Below, piece by piece: positions 25,738 to 34,211 of a stretch of DNA of 64,000 nucleotides. Origin of the DNA: Hymenobacter fodinae (GTDB taxonomy: Bacteria > Bacteroidota > Bacteroidia > Cytophagales > Hymenobacteraceae); NCBI RefSeq assembly GCF_004745825.1, contig NZ_SRLA01000005.1, positions 33,106 through 97,105 of the forward strand, in the 5' to 3' direction. Each line of letters starts with the position of its first letter. The stretch's first letter is position 1. Position numbers and translations under genes: made by a program. Below the pieces are notes generated by a model. It saw only the letters and a list, made by a program, of their open reading frames with translations. It searched no databases and was not told the origin of the DNA.

Positions 25738-27867
25738 TTAATTATTCTGATATGGCGTCAGGCCCATGTTTTGGAACATAAACGACCACTTATCAGCCTG
25801 TTCGCTGATAACTTGGGCCGTAGAGCGGCCGGCGCCGTGGCCCGCCTTAGTTTCTACCCGAATCAGGACGGGAGCGTCGCCTTTTTGCGACTCCTGGAGC
25901 TTGGAGGCAAACTTAAACGAGTGAGCCGGTACCACGCGGTCGTCGTGGTCGGCGGTGGTAACCATAGTGGCGGGGTACGCAGCGGGCTTCAGGGCATGGT
26001 AGGGCGAGTACTTGTAGAGGTACTCAAACATCTCCTTGCTGTCTTGAGCAGTGCCGTAGTCGTAGGCCCAGCCTGCACCGGCCGTGAACTGGTTGTAGCG
26101 CAGCATGTCCATCACACCCACCGCCGGGAAGGCTACTTTGAACAGCTCGGGGCGCTGGGCCATGGTAGCGCCTACCAGTAGGCCACCATTAGAAGCACCC
26201 GAAATAGCGAGGTAGTCTTTAGAGGTGTAATTGTTCTTCATCAGGTACTCGGCGGCCGCAATGTAGTCGTCGAACACGTTTTGCTTCTGCAGCTTGGTAC
26301 CAGCCAGGTGCCACTTCTCGCCGTACTCGCCGCCACCCCGAATGTTAGGCACGGCGTAGATGCCGCCGTTTTCGAGCAGCACAATGGTGGAAGTACCGAA
26401 GCCTGGCGTTACGCTGGAGTTGAAGCCGCCGTAAGCGTACAGCAGCGTGGGATTCTTGCCGTTCATCACCAAGCCTTTCTTGTGGGTGATGATCATGGGA
26501 ATGCGGGTGCCATCCTTGGAGGTATAGAACACCTGCTTCGACTCGTACTTAGCGGGGTCGAACTGCACGCCAGCTTTCTTGTAGACCGTTGATTTGCCGC
26601 TGGCAATATCGTACTTGAAGATGGTGGGCGGGTAGATGTAAGAGGTGAACGTGTAGTACGTTTCCTTTTCTTCCTTCTTAGTACCAAAGCCGCCCGCCGA
26701 GCCTACTGAGGGCAACGTAATGCTACGCTCTTTCTTGCCGTTCATGTCGTACTGTTCAATATACGACGTGGCATCCTTGAGGTAGTTGGCGAAGATTTTG
26801 CCGCCGCCCGTAGTGGCGTTCAATACGTTCTTGCTCTCCGGAATCAGGTCTTTCCAACTAGCGGGTTTGGGGTTAGCCGCATCCACGGTCACCACCCGGC
26901 CGTTGGGCGCGTTCAGGTTGGTTTCGATATAGAGCTTGCTGCCCACGTTATCAAGCACACCCACGGTGCTCTTCTCATTATCTACTACCTGCACAATGGG
27001 GCTGTTGGGCTTGCTCAGGTCCTGGATGTAGAGCTCGTTGCCGGTAGTAGTGTTAGCGCCACTGATGACCAGGAAACGCTCGTCCTCGGTAAGATGGGCA
27101 CCAATGTAGCGGCGGGGTGTTTTGTCGCCGCCAAATACCAGCTTATCGGTGCGCTGCGGAGTGCCTAGCTTATGGTAGAACAGCTTATGAATCTGAGTTT
27201 TGCCCGCTAGCTGGCTGCCGGCCAGAGGCTTGTCGTAGCTGCTGTAGTAAAAGCCATCATTACCCTTCCAGGCCAGGCCCGAGAACTTCACGTCCTTCAG
27301 CGTATCGCCTACCAGGGTTTTGTCGGCGGTGCGCATCACAATCACCTTGCGCCAGTCGGAGCCGCCTTCCGAAATCTGGTAGGCAGCCAGGCTGCCGTCT
27401 TTCGTGAAGCTGATGCCCGCTAGCGAAGTAGTGCCGTCTTTGGAGAAGCTGTTAGGGTCGAGGAACACCTCCGGCGCGCCGTTACCCAACTGCCGGTACA
27501 GCACTGACTGGCTCTGTAGGCCAGTGTTCTTGCTGAAATAGGTGTACTTACCTTCCTTATATGGCGCACCGTACTTCTCGTAGTTCCAGAGAGTTTCGAG
27601 GCGCTTACGAATGGTTTCGCGGAAGGGAATCTGAGAAAGGTAGTTCTGCGTGACTTTGTTTTCTTCCTGCACCCAGGCTTTGGTGTCGGCGGCCTGGTCG
27701 TTTTCCAGCCAGCGGTAAGGGTCGGCTACCTTGGTGCCGAAGTAGGTGGTGATGGTGTCCACCTTTTTGGTCTGCGGGTAGGGCAGCGTTTTGAGGGAGT
27801 TTTGCGCGAAAGCGGGCACACTGAGCAGTACGGCCGCCGTCGTCGCCGAGACGTAAAGGCTTCTCAT
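25738..27867 (-). CDS. Prolyl oligopeptidase (S9A)
   Basis: Serine peptidase that cuts after proline in short peptides, here exported: the 709-residue protein starts with a signal peptide (YVSATTAAVLLSVPAFAQ). The N terminus has PYPQTKKVDTITTYFGTKVADPYRWLEND, the family's opening, followed by the seven-bladed propeller and the C-terminal hydrolase domain. That domain has YAYGGFNSSVTP, NIRGGGEYGEKWH, the nucleophile serine in SGASNGGLLVG, the aspartate in TADHDDRVVP and the histidine in KAGHGAG. An upstream in-frame start at 27984 is disfavoured. Confidence 0.95.
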   Translation of the reverse strand: MRSLYVSATTAAVLLSVPAFAQNSLKTLPYPQTKKVDTITTYFGTKVADPYRWLENDQAADTKAWVQEENKVTQNYLSQIPFRETIRKRLETLWNYEKYGAPYKEGKYTYFSKNTGLQSQSVLYRQLGNGAPEVFLDPNSFSKDGTTSLAGISFTKDGSLAAYQISEGGSDWRKVIVMRTADKTLVGDTLKDVKFSGLAWKGNDGFYYSSYDKPLAGSQLAGKTQIHKLFYHKLGTPQRTDKLVFGGDKTPRRYIGAHLTEDERFLVISGANTTTGNELYIQDLSKPNSPIVQVVDNEKSTVGVLDNVGSKLYIETNLNAPNGRVVTVDAANPKPASWKDLIPESKNVLNATTGGGKIFANYLKDATSYIEQYDMNGKKERSITLPSVGSAGGFGTKKEEKETYYTFTSYIYPPTIFKYDIASGKSTVYKKAGVQFDPAKYESKQVFYTSKDGTRIPMIITHKKGLVMNGKNPTLLYAYGGFNSSVTPGFGTSTIVLLENGGIYAVPNIRGGGEYGEKWHLAGTKLQKQNVFDDYIAAAEYLMKNNYTSKDYLAISGASNGGLLVGATMAQRPELFKVAFPAVGVMDMLRYNQFTAGAGWAYDYGTAQDSKEMFEYLYKYSPYHALKPAAYPATMVTTADHDDRVVPAHSFKFASKLQESQKGDAPVLIRVETKAGHGAGRSTAQVISEQADKWSFMFQNMGLTPYQNN

Positions 27868-28166
27868 AGGGGGAAGGCTAGGTGAGCAAAAGAGTAGAAA
27901 GGAAGTAAACGGAAGTAGTAACGCTTGCCCTTCTCCAGTAACAACTCCGAAGCAGAGGACAAGCTGCAAAAAGGTACGGCACAATGCTGGAATAGCAAGA
28001 TTTAAAGACTAATCCGTGATAAGTGTCCAACCCATTTAGAACCCTGCTATTGGGTAAACAATGCCTATCTAACCTCCCTGTCGCCCTCTGTTATTTAGGT
28101 TAACAGGTTACCTCTCTAGGCCAAGTATGGAGTTGGAGCTGTTTGAGGACGCTGTATATTGTCGCT
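27868..28166. other. Divergent intergenic region
   Basis: 299 bases between the oligopeptidase and the DUF4440-type gene. A CTCTAGGCCAAG word lies at about 28113. No clear promoter boxes or structures. Confidence 0.4.
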
Positions 28167-28610
28167 ATGAAAACCTGCGTATTCCTTGCCCTGCCCTTGT
28201 TATGTGCTGCCTGTGCCACCACTCAGCAGCGCAACAAACCCACAGCTACCCGAAAAGCCATAGCGCAGGTTCTGGCCACGCAAACGGCCGCCTGGAACCG
28301 GGGTGATGTGCCCGGCTTTATGGAGGGGTACTGGAAAAACGACTCCCTGGTGTTTATTGGCAAAAGTGGCCTCACCTACGGCTGGCAGTCCACCCTCGAT
28401 AATTACCGCCGCAGCTACCCCACGGCCGCGGCCATGGGCCAGCTTGACTTCAGCAACTTGAAAATTCACCCCCTCAGCCCCGACGCAGCTCATGTGATAG
28501 GGCGCTGGCACCTGGCCCGCCCCACCGCCGGTGACTTACAAGGGCATTTCCTGCTGGTGTTCCGCCGCATCAATGGGCAGTGGGTAGTCGTGGCCGATCA
28601 TTCTAGCTAG
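28167..28610 (+). CDS. SnoaL/DUF4440-like lipoprotein
   Basis: 147 residues. The signal peptide MKTCVFLALPLLCAAC ends in a lipobox, so it should be membrane-anchored. The mature part is an NTF2-like cone: AIAQVLATQTAAWNRGDVPGFMEGYWKNDSLVFIG, GWQSTLDNYRRSYP, and the closing strands HVIGRWHLARP and FLLVFRRINGQWVVVADHSS, the usual DUF4440 ending. Ligand or enzymatic role unknown. Monocistronic, with a terminator at 28662. Confidence 0.85.
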   Translation: MKTCVFLALPLLCAACATTQQRNKPTATRKAIAQVLATQTAAWNRGDVPGFMEGYWKNDSLVFIGKSGLTYGWQSTLDNYRRSYPTAAAMGQLDFSNLKIHPLSPDAAHVIGRWHLARPTAGDLQGHFLLVFRRINGQWVVVADHSS

Positions 28611-28661
28611 CGTTGAGAACACGGTAGTGGCCTACTGGCCTAGGCTGCGTGAGCGGTAAAG

Positions 28662-28703
28662 AAAAACAGCCATTCCAAGCGTAGCGTGGAATGGCTGTTT
28701 TTT
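28662..28703. terminator. Bidirectional intrinsic terminator
   Basis: 16-base-pair stem (AAAAACAGCCATTCCA and complement), 9-base loop, T6 at the right end. It separates two convergent genes. Confidence 0.88.
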
Positions 28704-28735
28704 GACTATTAAACGCTCTAAGTGTCGTTTACAAT

Positions 28736-29914
28736 TTACTTCATGATGGGCTTGCCGGAGGTGTCTTCTTCGGGCCCATCCTCGGCACTTTCATCCTTGC
28801 GTTTCTCCTGCTCAACAGCCGGAATAGCTTCCTGATGAATTAGACCCCGCTGGGCGGCGTGCTCGGCCGCCTGCACTGTGTCCTGCACCAGCAGCATCTC
28901 TACTTTATCCTGGCGCAACTCCTCCGACACCCGATCTACCATGGCGGCTCGTTCCGGCAGGTTTACATCCCGGATGTACACGGCCAGAATGCGGCCAGGG
29001 TAGCGGCGCACCACCTCGCGGTAGATGTTGGCGTCTTCCTGACCCGAGTCGCCGATGAGCACAAAGGGAAGCTGCGGGTAAGTAAGCAGCAGGTTGTCGA
29101 TTTCCTTGAGCTTGTGGCCATGGTGGGCTGAGGCATCGGCGGAGCTCTTGCGCTTCACCGCCATATCGCGCAGCAGCAGCGGGCCGGGCGGGATGTTGTT
29201 CAGATCCAGGAAGTCTTCCAGCAGATCGTAGAGGTTCCAGGGCGAGCTGCTTACGTAAAAGAAGGGGTTATTGCGCTTGCCATTGCGGCCCAGTTGCAGA
29301 GCCCGGTAAAACTCGGCTACGCCCTTAAACGGCAAGCGGGAGCGGGCATTACGCAGCAGCACCGTGCGCGCCATCCGAATCAAATCCGTGGCCGAGGTCT
29401 GAATAACCGTGTCATCGAGGTCGGAGATGATACCGTATTCCGCATCGGTGGGCGGAATGAGCACCATGGCCTGGGTGTTGAGCCCAGGCGGCGTAGGGAA
29501 GGGGGGCGGTGACTGTTTCAGCAACACATCAACCGGGTACCACAAGTAGTCAATGGGTTCGGGAAGCACCTCTGGCTGCAGATTCAGGGTGAAATACCCT
29601 TCTTCATCCGTCACTACGGGGTGGGTGCTGCCATCTGCCGGCTGCACCGAGAGCATGGCCCCGCTAATTTCGTTGCTATCGAAGCGCCGGTACATGTTCA
29701 GGAGGTTGTGCCAGCGCGAGTCGTTGGGGTCAGGCTCCTTAATGCCCTTGTCGGTTAGTAAGCGGCCCTTTACGTAAAGGCGCGTGGTGGTGCCGTAGCT
29801 GCGGTAGGGCACTAGTTGCAGCGGATTCAGCAGCCCCAGGCGGGCCCGCATCCGGGTCAGGGTGTCATCAGCGCGCTCAGCCCAATCACTGAACTTGTCT
29901 AAAAAAGGAGGCAT
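28736..29914 (-). CDS. App1-like phosphatidate phosphatase domain protein (DUF2183)
   Basis: 392 residues from the ATG at 29914. The conserved core is GIISDLDDTVIQTSATDLIRMART, a haloacid-dehalogenase DxDxT motif, followed by NNPFFYVSSSPWNLYDLLEDFL, GPLLLRDM, HKLKEIDNLLLTYPQLPFVLIGDSGQEDANIY and AVYIRDV. This is the catalytic domain of yeast App1, an Mg-dependent phosphatidate phosphatase. The N-terminal 150 residues form a beta-rich domain. The last 40 residues are acidic and low-complexity. Lipid phosphatase activity is inferred from the family. Confidence 0.88.
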   Translation of the reverse strand: MPPFLDKFSDWAERADDTLTRMRARLGLLNPLQLVPYRSYGTTTRLYVKGRLLTDKGIKEPDPNDSRWHNLLNMYRRFDSNEISGAMLSVQPADGSTHPVVTDEEGYFTLNLQPEVLPEPIDYLWYPVDVLLKQSPPPFPTPPGLNTQAMVLIPPTDAEYGIISDLDDTVIQTSATDLIRMARTVLLRNARSRLPFKGVAEFYRALQLGRNGKRNNPFFYVSSSPWNLYDLLEDFLDLNNIPPGPLLLRDMAVKRKSSADASAHHGHKLKEIDNLLLTYPQLPFVLIGDSGQEDANIYREVVRRYPGRILAVYIRDVNLPERAAMVDRVSEELRQDKVEMLLVQDTVQAAEHAAQRGLIHQEAIPAVEQEKRKDESAEDGPEEDTSGKPIMK

Positions 29915-29997
29915 AGGGTGCAAAGAAAGTAGGTCGCCGATAGAAGCCTACGTGAATAGGTAGGCTCGACGTTACGTACTACGGCAGTAGGCAAATA

Positions 29998-30031
29998 AAA
30001 AACGGCCTCCTGTGTGCCAGGAAGCCGTTTT
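29998..30031. terminator. Intrinsic terminator
   Basis: AAAACGGC/GCCGTTTT outer stem and TCCTG/CAGGA inner stem. It sits 19 bases past the M48 gene's stop (minus strand), where the minus-strand 3' side reads T-rich. Confidence 0.75.
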
Positions 30032-30049
30032 AACAACAAAGTGAGTGGC

Positions 30050-30859
30050 CTAGAGCAAGCTCTTCAGCTCATTAAACGTCGAACTGCTGGAAGTGCGGGA
30101 CCGGCATCCCAGTTGGTCGGCTTTGGTTTGAATGTCCTGAATGCGGGAGCCGGGGTTGGGGTGGGTGCTCAAAAACTCGGGCGTAGCGCTCTGGCCCTGC
30201 GCTTCAGCTTTGATAAAGAAGCCAGCCGCCCCGTCGCAAGCGTAGTAGTTGGTGCCGTTGAGATACACCACCGAGTATTCATCTGCTTCGCGCTCAAAGT
30301 CGCGGCTGAATTTGAGCTGGCCTAGGCCAGTAGCAATTTGGGCCAGCTGCCCGGGGTTTTCGCCCAACAGCACGCTCAGCAGCAAGCTTATGCCGTATTG
30401 CTGCTGCAGCTGCCGCGAGGTATGGCGGCGGTCGGCGTGGGCAATTTCGTGGCCCAGCACGCCAGCTAGCTGCTCCTCATTATCGAGAAACTTAATCAGG
30501 CCCGAGTACACGTAAATGTGGCCCCCGGGCGTGGCGAAGGCGTTCTGCGTTTGGTCATCCTTGATGATCTGCACATCCCACGGAAACTCGTTGCGGTACT
30601 GGAGCTGGCCCGAGTTGAGCACGCGCGTTACAATCTGGTTAAGGAGGGTGTAGGCGCGAGCATTGCTGCTTTTCTCCAGCAGCTGGCCTTTGGCGCGGTA
30701 AGTAGAATCGGTTTCTTGAGCAACCTTCTGGCCAAGTGCTTTATCGTCCTCCACGGAGAAAAGCACTACGCCGTCTCCATCCTTCGAGCAGGACGCCATG
30801 GTACCAAGGGAAAGAGCGAGGCCAAAAAACAGCCAGGGTTTAAGCAAATAACGACGCAT
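30050..30859 (-). CDS. M48-family metalloprotease lipoprotein
   Basis: 269 residues with a lipoprotein signal (LLKPWLFFGLALSLGTMASC). Zinc site HEIAH in VLGHEIAHADRRHTSRQL, third ligand in DFEREADEYSVVYL, plus FATPGGHIYVYSGLI and the C-terminal LSTHPNPGSRIQDI. It is organized like the M48 gene at 17567-18376, and both have exactly the same length, but this one is clearly lipid-anchored. Likely an envelope protease or chaperone of the BepA/LoiP type. The stop TAG lies within CTAGGCCACT. Confidence 0.92.
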   Translation of the reverse strand: MRRYLLKPWLFFGLALSLGTMASCSKDGDGVVLFSVEDDKALGQKVAQETDSTYRAKGQLLEKSSNARAYTLLNQIVTRVLNSGQLQYRNEFPWDVQIIKDDQTQNAFATPGGHIYVYSGLIKFLDNEEQLAGVLGHEIAHADRRHTSRQLQQQYGISLLLSVLLGENPGQLAQIATGLGQLKFSRDFEREADEYSVVYLNGTNYYACDGAAGFFIKAEAQGQSATPEFLSTHPNPGSRIQDIQTKADQLGCRSRTSSSSTFNELKSLL

Positions 30860-31234
30860 GAGCAACGGAACGAGTAAGTGAAAAAGGAGCGGATAGGGGA
30901 GGCATACGACAAAAAACAGTGCCAAAATACCGGCGCTTCCCTACGAGGTGCTGGCTCAGAAGTTGCTGTTTCACGATTTCTAGGCCTATGTGCCGGAATA
31001 TCAGCCCAAAAATTTTGCTGTTGACGGCTGTGCAGCTTGTTGCCTCTGGCCGAAGCAGGAACGAAGAAATGTGCTGGCTACGTATGCTGCTAGGCCACTC
31101 CGAAGAGCAAGTTTACCGGTTCAGCTTACCCCAGGTGGCTTAGCCGCTTCCGGCAAGCATCACTTCCTAGGTTTCTGCGTACAGCAAGTGCCCCTAGGCC
31201 ACTTCCGGCCCTGGGCGTTTGCTCTTTCCCCCGT
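30860..31234. other. Intergenic region with weak ORF fragments
   Basis: 375 bases. Two overlapping short frames (30919-31143, 30990-31238) read cysteine- and arginine-rich sequence without a recognizable fold. A decayed gene is possible but not supported. TAGGCC words occur at about 30982, 31091 and 31193. Confidence 0.4.
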
Positions 31235-32368
31235 ATGACCGTTTCTGCTGCCCGCCCCAAAACTCGTAAAAAGCGCCTCGACCCATTGGAGGAAGCGCAT
31301 TTGCTGTATAAAGACCCCGCCCGTCAGGCTGAACTGGCCGGGCTCCGCTATTTAACCGATGCCAAACCGGGCCTGACGCGCCAAGCCAGCCCCGATGGCA
31401 CGTTTCAGTATCTCACCGCGAAAGGAGAGCCGATTTCAGATGACAAGACGCTGGCCCGCATTCAGGGGTTTGTGATTCCGCCGGCCTGGACGGACGTCTG
31501 GATTTCGCCCTCGCCCAACTCTCACCTGCAGGTAACCGGCCGCGACGCTAAAGGGCGCAAGCAGTACCTGTACCACACGGCCTGGGACCAGGCCCGAAGC
31601 CTCACCAAGTTCAGCCGGTTGCGCGCTTTCGGCGAAAAGCTGGCCGAGCTGCGGGAGCGAATTCATAAAGACCTGGGCCGCCCACAGCTGGATAAGCAAA
31701 AGGTAATTGCCTTAGTGCTCACGCTTATGGACCAATCATTCATTCGAGTGGGCAACAAGGAGTACGCCAAGAAAAACAAAACCTACGGCCTCACCACGCT
31801 GCGCGATAAGCACGTGCAGGTAAGTGGCGCCGATGTCCGTTTTGCTTTCGTGGGCAAAAAGGGCGTCGCGCACGACCTGACCATTCATGACCGGAAACTG
31901 GCCCGCCTGGTGCAGAAGTGCAAGGAGATTCCTGGCCAGCACCTGTTTCAGTACTACCTGCCCGATGGACACCGCGCCGAACTGGAATCGGGCGACGTGA
32001 ACGAGTACCTACAAGAAGTAACCGGACTAAAGTTATCGGCCAAGGACTTCCGGACCTGGGGTGGCACCGTGAAAATGGTGGAATGCCTGGAAAGCATCAT
32101 TGATGAAGAACCTGATTTTCCGAAGCCTAAAACCCTGAAGCGGGCTATAAAAGACGTAGCGCAAAACCTGGGCAATACCCCCACGGTCTGCTCTAAGTAC
32201 TACATTCACCCGCAAGTGGTGGAGCTCTTCAATTCCGATAAGCTCATCAACTACCTACGGCGCCACGATGCCGACCCCAGCGAAAATGACCTGCTAACCC
32301 CCACCGAACACATGGTGCTGGAAATGCTGCAAGAGCTGGACGGCGACAAGCTAAGCTCAGTGAAGTAA
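31235..32368 (+). CDS. DNA topoisomerase IB
   Basis: Poxvirus/bacterial-type IB topoisomerase that relaxes supercoils through a 3'-phosphotyrosine. 377 residues. Conserved pieces: GFVIPPAWTDVWISPSPNSHLQVTGRDAKGRKQYLYH, LVLTLMDQSFIRVGNKEYAKKNKTYGLTTLRDKHV with the first catalytic Arg region, FRTWGGTVKMVE, and the nucleophilic tyrosine in TVCSKYYIHPQV. ATG start. Monocistronic; independent of the type II pair at 40-45 kb. Confidence 0.94.
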   Translation: MTVSAARPKTRKKRLDPLEEAHLLYKDPARQAELAGLRYLTDAKPGLTRQASPDGTFQYLTAKGEPISDDKTLARIQGFVIPPAWTDVWISPSPNSHLQVTGRDAKGRKQYLYHTAWDQARSLTKFSRLRAFGEKLAELRERIHKDLGRPQLDKQKVIALVLTLMDQSFIRVGNKEYAKKNKTYGLTTLRDKHVQVSGADVRFAFVGKKGVAHDLTIHDRKLARLVQKCKEIPGQHLFQYYLPDGHRAELESGDVNEYLQEVTGLKLSAKDFRTWGGTVKMVECLESIIDEEPDFPKPKTLKRAIKDVAQNLGNTPTVCSKYYIHPQVVELFNSDKLINYLRRHDADPSENDLLTPTEHMVLEMLQELDGDKLSSVK

Positions 32369-32470
32369 GCCTTAGGTGCTGAAAAGGAAGGTGGCCTACC
32401 TGAATGCGTGACCTGGGAAAGTCGCATTCGGGTAGGCCACTCTGCTTACTGGCTAGGCAGAAGAAATTAA

Positions 32471-34066
32471 CTACCGACCGGAACCGTCGCGGTCGAAGGC
32501 GTGGGAGGCTACGCCGTGGCTGCGGTGGTCTTTGGTTTCTTTGCCGCCCTCCAGCACATTATTGCGCTTGGTGTCATAGTAGCGGGTTTTCTTCCGTAGG
32601 CCACTTACCTGGGACGTGTCATGCACGGTATCCTCCTCGGGTCCGCCATAAATATCAATGAAGGGGGAGCGGGCCACCGAGCCCGAAACGGTAAACTCAT
32701 CCTTGCCTCGCAGCCCATGAAGCACTACTCGGTGCGTTTCAGCGGGTTTGAACTGCCGACGGTACAGCAGCGAATCGGCCGCTGGCTTGCCCCCGCCCAA
32801 ACGGTATACCGATACCACCGTGGCAGTATCGGAAAGGCGCTCTACTACAAACCGCTCGGCTTGGTCGGAGCCAGCCACCAGCACTTCCTTGGTTCGGAGG
32901 CGATAGTACTCTTCGGCGGCTTTAAGGAGTCCGTCGCGCCGGCTGCGGAGGGTTGCTTCCATACGCGCTCCTTCCAGGGCATACACTTCACGGGGTAGCC
33001 CCTGCAGCACGGCCCGATGGATTACGTCGTCGGTCAGGCGCTGCTGCAGGTCTTGGGCCGTGCGCACGTACCTCTGCCGAGACAGTTCACTCAGCGCCCG
33101 GCTATCTATGAATTGGGCATTGCGAGTGTAGCCCTCTATGCTTTCGTACTTGGGCTCAAACGACCGGAACTTCGGCACAATTCGGCTCGCCAGCCAAGTC
33201 AGCATTCCATCATTAAACCGGAAGAATACTTGGTCCCGGTCTTGGGGCACGGGGCGCCACAGGGTTTGGCCGTTTTCCTGAGAGAAGGCCGCCCAGCTCC
33301 ACTGCCCCTCGTGCCGGTCCCAGTCGCCTAGCCACAGGTCCAGCAGGCGTGCCCGCAGAAACGCTGCCTCATCAATGTGGTGTTCTTGGCTGCGGTAACG
33401 CTCCTCCAGCATTTCGTCGCTTTCTTCCAGCTCCGAAGCGCCCCGCAAGGAAGGCAGCAGATTGGTTTTTCCCTCCAGCTTTTCTTCCAGAATAACCACC
33501 TTGCCCCTAAACCGCTCTGAGGCTTCTCCTAGGCCACTCTCATCGGTCCGGACGTAGAAAGTGCGCGGGGTGGCGTGCGGCACTCCCACGGCCTGGGCCA
33601 GTGGTGGCACTACGGTAGCTCCATAAGGCATGCCCGCCGAGGTGGCATCGCGCACGGCAGTAAGTATAAAGCCCTGACGAAGAACTTTGGGAAGGGTTTT
33701 GTAGGGGTCCTTGTCGATGGTACGCAGGGCGTAGGCGCGGCCGTTGTCGGTTAGTAGAGTGGCGCTGGTTGTCTGAAAGCCCCCACCCAATTTACTGAAA
33801 CGTAGGCCACCCGGCACTACCTTCTGCGGGGCAAAAACCGGCAGCGTAACCGGCTGCGCCCAGGCGCGCCGATAGTGCGCGCCCAGCAGTAAGCGGCCTA
33901 ACGGCCCCCGCCGGTAATGTCGGCCGGCCGTCACCTTTGCACTATCCGCCCCCGCCGGGAGGGGAGCCGGGTAGCTCACGCGGGCATCTGGCTGGAAATA
34001 CGAGTCTCGGGCACAACCTGCTGTCAGCAGAAACAGCAGCATAACGGGGGGGAAATGTTTGGTCAT
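32471..34066 (-). CDS. Lipoprotein with a HipA/FAM20-like kinase motif (paralogue A)
   Basis: 531 residues. The lipoprotein signal (PPVMLLFLLTAGC) is followed by a basic segment and by ATLLTDNGRAYALRTIDKD (102-120), which resembles the glycine-rich and lysine strands of atypical kinases. The key block is LLDLWLGDWDRHEGQWSWAAF (241-261), close to the xGDxDRHxxN catalytic loop of HipA/FAM20-type kinases, and then PQDRDQVFFRFNDG (274-287), a candidate metal site. I recall this block inside long Bacteroidota proteins that also carry a phosphoesterase and an outer-membrane barrel. Here it stands alone. Kinase activity is inference. It is divergent from a paralogue of identical length. Confidence 0.8.
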   Translation of the reverse strand: MTKHFPPVMLLFLLTAGCARDSYFQPDARVSYPAPLPAGADSAKVTAGRHYRRGPLGRLLLGAHYRRAWAQPVTLPVFAPQKVVPGGLRFSKLGGGFQTTSATLLTDNGRAYALRTIDKDPYKTLPKVLRQGFILTAVRDATSAGMPYGATVVPPLAQAVGVPHATPRTFYVRTDESGLGEASERFRGKVVILEEKLEGKTNLLPSLRGASELEESDEMLEERYRSQEHHIDEAAFLRARLLDLWLGDWDRHEGQWSWAAFSQENGQTLWRPVPQDRDQVFFRFNDGMLTWLASRIVPKFRSFEPKYESIEGYTRNAQFIDSRALSELSRQRYVRTAQDLQQRLTDDVIHRAVLQGLPREVYALEGARMEATLRSRRDGLLKAAEEYYRLRTKEVLVAGSDQAERFVVERLSDTATVVSVYRLGGGKPAADSLLYRRQFKPAETHRVVLHGLRGKDEFTVSGSVARSPFIDIYGGPEEDTVHDTSQVSGLRKKTRYYDTKRNNVLEGGKETKDHRSHGVASHAFDRDGSGR

Positions 34067-34211
34067 TCAGCGGGAGTAGAGCACGTCTGTATCCTTCAAC
34101 GCAAGTTTTCCTGAAAAGTAGGCGCCGAGCTCAACAACCGTACGGACTGCATTTGCGCTATAAAGGCGGCTTTACGTCGTATTACGTTTTCTTCTTCGCA
34201 ACCTGCTCCTG
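34067..34211. promoter_or_regulatory. Shared divergent promoter region of the two kinase-like lipoprotein genes
   Basis: 145 bases between two start codons that point away from each other, so both promoters must lie here. No clear palindrome or TAnnTTTG box is visible. Confidence 0.45.

Noticed and set aside
30919..31238. Two overlapping ORFs between the M48 gene and topoisomerase IB, considered as a frameshifted gene
   Set aside because: Joining them would need a frameshift, and the result has no recognised family; Cys/Arg-rich composition looks random.
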